Shown: in pieces, positions 33,791-38,670 of the stretch | How positions within the stretch are numbered: the stretch's first letter is position 1 | How the letters are laid out: every line of letters begins with the position of its first letter | DNA from: Ruoffia tabacinasalis | GTDB taxonomy: Bacteria; Bacillota; Bacilli; Lactobacillales; Aerococcaceae | NCBI RefSeq assembly: GCF_005864045.1 | Contig: NZ_VBSP01000021.1 | Span: forward strand, 1 to 38,670 | DNA length: 38,670 nt | Direction: 5' to 3' | Program-made: the position numbers and the translations under genes | The notes under the pieces: generated by a model | Told to the model about the DNA's origin: nothing | The model's input: only the letters and a program-made list of their open reading frames with translations | Databases searched by the model: none

Positions 33791-35557
33791 ATGGTAAAGA
33801 TATCTAAACCTGTGATACATGAAATAGATTATACAGTAGATGGATTAAAAAAGTTTAGTGAAAGTGCAGTTAATTTTAAGAAAAAAAGTAGAAAATACTT
33901 ATTGGACTACCCTACAGTATATATCATTAATAACGAAGCAAGAGAAAATACATATAATGTGTATATCGGTGAAACTTCTAATATTAAAGCTAGGACTAAT
34001 CAACATTTACTTACAAATGATATTAATAGGGAATTATCTAGATTACCTACTACTAATTCAGCCTCAATGTTTGTAATCGGACATGAATATTTTAATAAAT
34101 CTTTAACTTTAGATATTGAAAACAAATTAATGCATTATTTATCCACTGTTGACCAAGTTGATACAGTTTATAATAGACGTACAAACCAGCAAAATAAATA
34201 TTATACTTCAGAATATTTTGAAGAGATATTTTCTAAGGTGTGGCAAGAATTAAGGAAAAAAAATAAAATACTTTTCCCTTTAAAAAGCATCATTGAAGAC
34301 TCGGCTTTGTTTAAAGCTTCACCTTTCCATAAATTAACACGTGAACAGATAGATGCAAAAGATAAAATTTATACTAAAGTAATTAATTCTTTAGAAAGTG
34401 ATAAAGTGGGAGAACTAATTTTAGTTGCAGGGGAAGCTGGATCAGGTAAAACTGTATTAATGAGTAGTTTATTTTATGATTTAAAAAAAGAATTAGCTAG
34501 GGAAGTGGAAAGTAAAAAGGAATTAAAAGTTCATATGATTGTTAACCATGATGCTCAACTAACTGTTTATAAACAAATTGCAGAAAAATTAGGATTGACC
34601 TCAAAAAATAATTTAGAAGCTGTATTGAAACCAACTCGCTTTATTAATAATATAACCAATGAAGATCCAGTAGACGTTGTTATTATTGATGAAGCTCATT
34701 TGTTGTGGACACAAGGAAAACAAGCTTATCGAGGGAAAAATCAGCTACATGATCTTTTAGAAAGAGCCAAGGTAGTGATAGCAGTATTTGACGTGAATCA
34801 AATTTTAACAACAGAACAGTATTGGGAAGAAGATGAACTTGAAAAAATTAAAGCAATGTCTAAAAAAAATGACAACTATATATTCTTAACCAATCAAATG
34901 AGAATAGATGCTGAAGAACAAACAATCGATTGGATCAGAAATTTAGTTGATAATCAGATAGTATTAAATATTCCGAATGATGATAAGGGTTATGAAATTA
35001 AAATATTTGATGATGCAGAAAAAATGCATAATGCGATTAAAGAGAAATCAAAGAATCAAGAAAAAGGAATTTCAAGAGTAGTGGCAACATTTGACTGGAA
35101 ATATGTAGATAAACGTAAACCAGAAAATGAAGAATATTGGATGGTAAAGGATAATGATTTTAAAATTCCTTGGAACTATCAATTAAAACCAAAAAATAAA
35201 AGTGTTAAATATAAAGATGTATCTTGGGCAGAACAGCCACATACTATTAATGAAGCAGGATCTACTTATACAGTACAAGGATTTGATTTAAATTATGTAG
35301 GAGTAGTAATCGGACCATCTGTAAAATACAGGAATGGCAAAATCGTGTTTGATAAAGAAGAGAGCGAAAATAGGAAAGCAAAGCAACGTAGAACTCTAAA
35401 AGATGGGAGTAAGGAGTATTTATCGGACTTCTTATTAAAAAATGAATTGAATGTATTATTAACAAGAGGAATACACGGATTATTTTTATATGCGGTAGAT
35501 GATCAATTGCAAGAAGCTTTATTAAAAGCTCAGAAAGGTGAGATAAAAATTGGATGA
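33791..35557 (+). CDS. GIY-YIG nuclease fused to a DUF2075-type SF1 helicase/ATPase
   Basis: 588 aa, intact. The N-terminal GIY-YIG domain has VYII at 43-46, VYIGETSNIKAR at 57-68, Glu110 and Asn128, all at proper spacing, although the first Gly-Ile is altered. A linker follows, then a DUF2075-type P-loop helicase: Walker A GEAGSGKT (214-221), Walker B VVIIDEAH (D300, E301), TNQMR (helicase motif), STYTVQGFDLNYVGVVIG, shown by its core TVQGFD, and the motif VI-like NVLLTRGIHG near the end. Likely cuts or remodels nucleic acid. The last 8 bases overlap the MazG gene. The pair stands in a defence island with flanking fragments of methyltransferase genes, suggesting a defence role. The Walker and motif VI residues are all present. 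Confidence 0.82.
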   Translation: MVKISKPVIHEIDYTVDGLKKFSESAVNFKKKSRKYLLDYPTVYIINNEARENTYNVYIGETSNIKARTNQHLLTNDINRELSRLPTTNSASMFVIGHEYFNKSLTLDIENKLMHYLSTVDQVDTVYNRRTNQQNKYYTSEYFEEIFSKVWQELRKKNKILFPLKSIIEDSALFKASPFHKLTREQIDAKDKIYTKVINSLESDKVGELILVAGEAGSGKTVLMSSLFYDLKKELAREVESKKELKVHMIVNHDAQLTVYKQIAEKLGLTSKNNLEAVLKPTRFINNITNEDPVDVVIIDEAHLLWTQGKQAYRGKNQLHDLLERAKVVIAVFDVNQILTTEQYWEEDELEKIKAMSKKNDNYIFLTNQMRIDAEEQTIDWIRNLVDNQIVLNIPNDDKGYEIKIFDDAEKMHNAIKEKSKNQEKGISRVVATFDWKYVDKRKPENEEYWMVKDNDFKIPWNYQLKPKNKSVKYKDVSWAEQPHTINEAGSTYTVQGFDLNYVGVVIGPSVKYRNGKIVFDKEESENRKAKQRRTLKDGSKEYLSDFLLKNELNVLLTRGIHGLFLYAVDDQLQEALLKAQKGEIKIG

Positions 35558-35879
35558 ACTGATAAAAAAAGTTAATGACTTTAGAGATGAGAGAGATTGG
35601 AGACAATTTCATAATGAAAAAGACTTAGCAATTTCTATTTCTCTTGAGGCATCAGAATTACTCGAGTTATTTCAATGGAGTTCTAGTAATGAAACTATCC
35701 AAAAAAAGCAAGCGGGATTAGAAGACGAATTAGCAGATGTTTTGATTTATTCTATTATGCTAGCGTCTGATCTTAAAGTGGATATTGAAGAAATTATTAA
35801 TAACAAACTAAAGAAAAATGAAATAAAATATCCTGTTAAGAAAAGCAAAGGAAATAAGAGTAAATATACAGACTTATGA
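35550..35879 (+). CDS. MazG-like nucleotide pyrophosphohydrolase
   Basis: 109-aa all-alpha NTP pyrophosphatase that would hydrolyse (d)NTPs to monophosphates. Metal-binding pattern EASE (33-36) with E39 and E60-x-x-D63 (EDELADVLIYS), plus the conserved LxxHDERDWRQFHN-like start, here FRDERDWRQFHNEKDL. Starts at TTG 35550 inside the helicase gene with AAGGTGAG upstream, so translation is coupled. Single-domain MazG proteins act as house-cleaning enzymes or nucleotide depletors. Paired with a nuclease-helicase it may lower nucleotide pools or remove modified nucleotides during phage infection; that is inference. Confidence 0.9.
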   Translation: MDELIKKVNDFRDERDWRQFHNEKDLAISISLEASELLELFQWSSSNETIQKKQAGLEDELADVLIYSIMLASDLKVDIEEIINNKLKKNEIKYPVKKSKGNKSKYTDL

Positions 35880-35914
35880 TGTTATAATATGAATATATCA
35901 AGGGAGGTAATAAA

Positions 35915-36070
35915 ATGAATAATAAAATAGATAAAGAAAAGACTGAAGAGACGGTAGCAGTAGTGAAAAACCAAGAGGGAAAAATTGTAGGTTACTTAAG
36001 ACCAGAACACGAAGAAAAAGGGCTAGATATTGAATTAGACATGGCTGGCTACACGATTGAATCAATATAA
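35915..36070 (+). CDS. Small acidic protein, 51 aa, third gene of the cassette
   Basis: ATG at 35915 follows AGGGAGGT by six bases. The 51-aa product begins MNNKIDKEKTEETVAVVKN, contains EGKIVGYLRPEHEEKG and ends AGYTIESI. It is charged, no membrane segment, no known motif. It lies 35 bases after the MazG gene and ends at a strong terminator (36112-36145), so it is the last gene of the same transcript. It may be a partner or regulator of the pair. Confidence 0.7.
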   Translation: MNNKIDKEKTEETVAVVKNQEGKIVGYLRPEHEEKGLDIELDMAGYTIESI

Positions 36071-36111
36071 GATACTCACGTAAGTATAAATGGTTAGTAA
36101 ATTTTAATGTG

Positions 36112-36145
36112 CAAAGAGCCTTTAAAAAATCCGAAAGGCTCTTTG
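36112..36145 (+). terminator. Terminator of the helicase-MazG cassette
   Basis: CAAAGAGCCTTT (36112-36123) and AAAGGCTCTTTG (36134-36145) form a perfect 12-bp stem with a 10-base loop. The tail is T-poor. Confidence 0.75.
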
Positions 36146-36360
36146 GCTTAAATACTACATCTACTTACCGTTAAACAATAATTTAAATTATAGTGTTTGT
36201 TAATTTATTCTGTTTAACATAAAAAAACAACTGAAAATTTATAGATAAATAATGTAAACGATTTCTACGGATAGGGTTTTTATAATTTTTTAGAATCAAG
36301 TTATAAGTGTATATGTTTTATTAGATTACTTTATTTAATAATTTTCAACAAAAATTCTAA
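36146..36360. other. Intergenic, nothing recognised
   Basis: About 215 bases of AT-rich sequence between the cassette terminator and the next methyltransferase fragment. Marks the right junction of the cassette. Confidence 0.4.
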
Positions 36361-36810
36361 ATAGCAGGTTACTTTGAAGAGACCGAAGAGAATATTTATG
36401 ACTATATTCCACCTCAAAATACCAACCAGATTTATACGCCTAAATGGGTTGTTCAAAAGATGGTACAACAATTAGAAGATGAAAATCCAGGCATTTATAA
36501 TGATTCATCTAAGACCTTTATTGATCTTTATATGAAGTCGGGTTTATATATCACTGAAGTCGTTAAAAGATTGTATAACAGCGAAATAATCAAGTCTGAG
36601 ATACCAAACGATCATGAGCGATTGAAACATATACTTGAGAATCAAGTGTATGGGTTAGCTCCTACAGAAATCATTTATAGAATTGCGACGAGTTTTATCT
36701 TTAGTGAATTAACTGAAGGTATTAGCCAAAAGAACTTTGCACAATTGGATGCTTATCCATATGCAGAAGCGGGAACATTAGAAGAAAAACTAGATGAAGT
36801 ATTTAAATAA
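36361..36810 (+). pseudogene. Internal/C-terminal fragment of a DNA methyltransferase
   Basis: Open from a stop at 36358 with no ribosome site or start codon in place. The reading IAGYFEETEEN..., PPQNTNQIYTPKWVVQKMV and FIDLYMKSGLYITEVVKRLY then continues to YAEAGTLEEKLDEVFK. The PPQNTNQIYTPKWV and SGLYITEV strings match the SAM-binding entry of Eco57I/Type ISP-like adenine methyltransferases (motif X/I region; a Phe/Asp-x-x-x-G-x-G-type loop appears as DLYMKSGLY). NVYGLAPTE-like GLAPTEI lies near the end. The catalytic N/D-PPY motif is absent. An ATG at 36460 is internal. A dead piece, followed by its own terminator at 36825-36849. Confidence 0.72.
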
Positions 36811-36824
36811 CCTTAAAATCAGTG

Positions 36825-36849
36825 AGCCATACGGTTTTGTATGGCTTTT
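36825..36849 (+). terminator. Terminator after the methyltransferase fragment
   Basis: AGCCATAC (36825-36832) with GTATGGCT (36839-36846), loop GGTTTT, and a short T-run. Confidence 0.8.
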
Positions 36850-36879
36850 CTTCTATATATTTATAGGGGGGCTTAATAA

Positions 36880-37863
36880 TTGAATAAAGATTGGAACAAT
36901 TTAAAAAAGTCGGCTAGTGGCATACCTACTTGGGATTCCTTTATTCCTTATGTGTTAGAAGTTATAAAGAATGGTGAGGAAACAACAAGGGTGTTATTGT
37001 AAAACGTATATTAGAATACTTAGATATCCCTGAAGAAATGAGGGGTATAGAATACGATAATAGTGAGAAATCTCAATCTATTTTATATAATCGTATAGGC
37101 TTTGCATTGGCTGATTTGTATAAAGCAAAAGCAATTATACGAACAAAAAGAGCCGTTTATAAAATAACTGACGATGGACTTTCATTACTAAACGAATATG
37201 GCGATCAATTAACTACGGACATACTTCAAGAACAAACCGAGTACGTTGCGTACATGAAAGAACTCGAATCAAGAAATATAAAATCAGATAAAGATTCTGA
37301 AGATATATTGCAAGGCAATTTAAATATGAATAATTTGGAAGAACAAGAAGATCCTCAAGAAACTGTGGAGAGATTAATCAATAAAAGAAATAACGAAGTA
37401 GAAATAGAGTTATTAAATAAATTACGGGAAACTGATCCGATTTTCTTTGAGAAATTAGTTATAAAATTACTAAACACTATGGGATATAGCGGAAATAATG
37501 GGAATGTGCATGTGACAACTCAGTCAAATGATGGGGGAATCGATGGAATCATCAACCAAGACCCTTTAGGTACGAGTAGAGTTTATTTGCAAGTGAAAAG
37601 ATATGCTGAAAAATGCAGTCGGACGCCCGGCCATTCAAGGCTTTTATGATGCGCTTGCTAGTGTTAACGCAGATAGAGGCGTGTTTATAACAACTTCAAG
37701 TTTCTCAAAAGCAGCTGAAGAATTTGCAAAAAAACAAGGTATTGTATTAATTGATGGTATTCAACTAACTCAATTAATGCTTGAATATAAAGTTGGCGTA
37801 GGAAAGGCACAAGAGTACACGGTCTATCAGATTAATTATGATGATTTTGAATCTGAAGATTAA
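36880..37863 (+). pseudogene. mrr: Mrr-type restriction endonuclease with two frameshifts
   Basis: TTG at 36880 after AGGGGGGC. The N-terminal winged-helix part reads SAGIPTWDSFIPYVLEVI-like sequence, then shifts frame near 36980-36995 (stop at 37000) and continues in another frame with KRILEYLDIPEEM and YNRIGFALADLYKAKAI. The PD-(D/E)xK nuclease domain has GGIDG and LQVKRYAEK (catalytic Asp and QxK). A missing A in a run at about 37610 shifts frame again, after which KNAVGRPAIQGFYDALASV and QGIVLIDGIQL complete the domain to 37863. Mrr enzymes cut methylated DNA. The two lesions make it inactive unless the runs are read through. Confidence 0.88.
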
Positions 37864-38060
37864 ATAAACTAATGTTTTTAATGCAAGTACTTTTTATTAA
37901 CATATTTTTATAGACTTAATCAATAGCTCCTGTATTAGCACATATATAAAAACTTTAGAGTAGGTATTGATACATAAATTATATAGTAGTAGACACATTA
38001 GGTTTTATTGTCGTTTAGAAAATACTATCAGTAAAAAAACTTGTCAAAGGAAGCGATAGA
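37864..38060. other. Intergenic, nothing recognised
   Basis: About 200 AT-rich bases between mrr and the next gene. GGAAGCG (38048-38054) is a modest ribosome site for the following ATG. Confidence 0.35.
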
Positions 38061-38552
38061 ATGAAAATAAGTGAGATATTTAATTTGAATAAGTCACAAC
38101 ATGAACTTGATTTTGTAGATATCGATACCTCTAATGATACGCCGTTATTTTTAGATCCTTATTTTTTATCACTAAGAAATGACAGATGGTCCGTAGATGC
38201 TCATAGAACCTTAGAAAATTATTTTCAATTTATATTGCATTTATTTGAAACTAACCATAAGGAAGAAGCACGTAGAAATTTTAAATTTACTGAGCCAAAA
38301 GAAACATGTTTAGGACTATCAAAATCAGGTACCAAAGGTAAGAGTTTAGGAGATAATGATGCAACAAAATTATTCGAATATATCCTTAATAGTAGAGTAG
38401 TTGAGTCAGGATTAGTTAATCACGTTAATGATATGAAAATTTTCGTTGATAACATTTCACATGATAAAATATCTGATTTAACAACTAATGTAATTAGGAA
38501 ACCTTTAATCAAATATACACAAAACCAATGTAAGTTACATGGTCCTGAATAA
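38061..38552 (+). CDS. Unknown conserved protein, probably truncated
   Basis: A 163-aa frame beginning MKISEIFNLNKSQHELDFVDID and carrying PLFLDPYFLS, TCLGLSKSGTKGKSLG and KISDLTTNVIRKPLIKYTQNQ, given here only as its short cores. From memory these strings open a longer conserved hypothetical (several hundred residues) found in prophage and defence regions; here the frame ends after QCKLHGPE. The stop is followed by unrelated sequence with a 9-bp hairpin, as expected at a deletion or insertion junction. It could be a pseudogene. No catalytic motif is visible in the portion present. Confidence 0.55.
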   Translation: MKISEIFNLNKSQHELDFVDIDTSNDTPLFLDPYFLSLRNDRWSVDAHRTLENYFQFILHLFETNHKEEARRNFKFTEPKETCLGLSKSGTKGKSLGDNDATKLFEYILNSRVVESGLVNHVNDMKIFVDNISHDKISDLTTNVIRKPLIKYTQNQCKLHGPE

Positions 38553-38670
38553 TTCATAGTTTTACTAATAGTCTTTCCTAACATTGATTTAATAGTCTTT
38601 AAAGTAATCTGCTTCATCACCCATTAGGTGATGAAAAAAGACCCCCTTTCTGATATGGTTAATTCACCAC
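38553..38670. other. Right edge: hairpin and possible junction of an inserted element
   Basis: Contains TTCATCACC/GGTGATGAA (38613-38621 with 38627-38635) and then AAAAAAGACCCCC. It has no coding frame I would defend. The change right after the truncated gene suggests an insertion-sequence end or deletion scar, undecidable at the window edge. Confidence 0.35.

Noticed and set aside
33858-34076. Second frame inside the GIY-YIG domain
   Set aside because: A shadow frame without ribosome site or coherent composition.
36460-36810. Independent 116-aa gene
   Set aside because: Similarity to methyltransferases extends upstream of its ATG to a stop at 36358, and there is no ribosome site, so it is the tail of a broken gene.
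38420-38620. Minus-strand 66-aa frame at the right edge
   Set aside because: Two thirds of it is antisense to the conserved gene at 38061-38552 and it has no recognisable domain.
38613-38635. Intrinsic terminator
   Set aside because: The stem is followed by A residues on the plus strand and lacks a T-run on either strand.

Overview
The window reads as a low-GC Firmicute, most likely Lactobacillales (Aerococcaceae/Carnobacteriaceae-like). The main grounds are gene order: a PepA-YtpR-MurC block, then polA ... mutM-coaE-nrdR-dnaB-dnaI-thrS without the gapB/speD genes seen in Bacillus. Strong GGAGG ribosome binding sites, a T-box leader in front of thrS and a tmRNA tag ending in ALAA agree with this. 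The exact genus cannot be read from the sequence.

Positions 1-25,100 are ordinary chromosome. On the plus strand come peptidase/tRNA-binding/wall genes (pepA, ytpR, a disordered 202-aa protein, murC), DNA polymerase I, and a 41-bp tandem repeat array. These are followed by an OpuC-type quaternary-amine ABC transporter, the DNA repair/CoA/replication-initiation cluster mutM-coaE-nrdR-dnaB-dnaI, and T-box-controlled thrS. A YeaO-like DUF488 protein and an unknown membrane protein come next. The minus strand then carries a FetAB-like ABC pair, a cupin, a TetR-DUF2871 operon with a double operator, and alanine dehydrogenase. A TANGO2/NRDE protein and tmRNA (ssrA) close the core on the plus strand.

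From the 3' end of ssrA to the right edge the sequence is an accessory island. Base composition drops, intergenic spaces widen and many genes are broken. Landmarks are a degenerate second copy of the ssrA 3' end, phased CCATTAC repeats, a nucleotidyltransferase resembling antibiotic-modifying enzymes, and a tyrosine recombinase interrupted by a stop codon. A 103-aa protein made of two repeats follows, then an orphan copper-chaperone-like gene behind a perfect FNR-type box, a cluster of three inverted repeats resembling oriT, and a decayed mobilization protein.

The rest is a defence island. It holds an intact 1400-aa Avs-like STAND NTPase with an N-terminal PD-(D/E)xK-type domain. It also holds an intact, translationally coupled GIY-YIG/SF1-helicase plus MazG pair followed by a 51-aa gene, lying between fragments of DNA methyltransferase genes. 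To the right are an Mrr-type nuclease with two frameshifts and a truncated conserved gene at the edge. The helicase-MazG-small-protein cassette is the best candidate here for a poorly described system. The intact Avs and helicase/MazG genes stand out against decayed restriction-modification genes around them.
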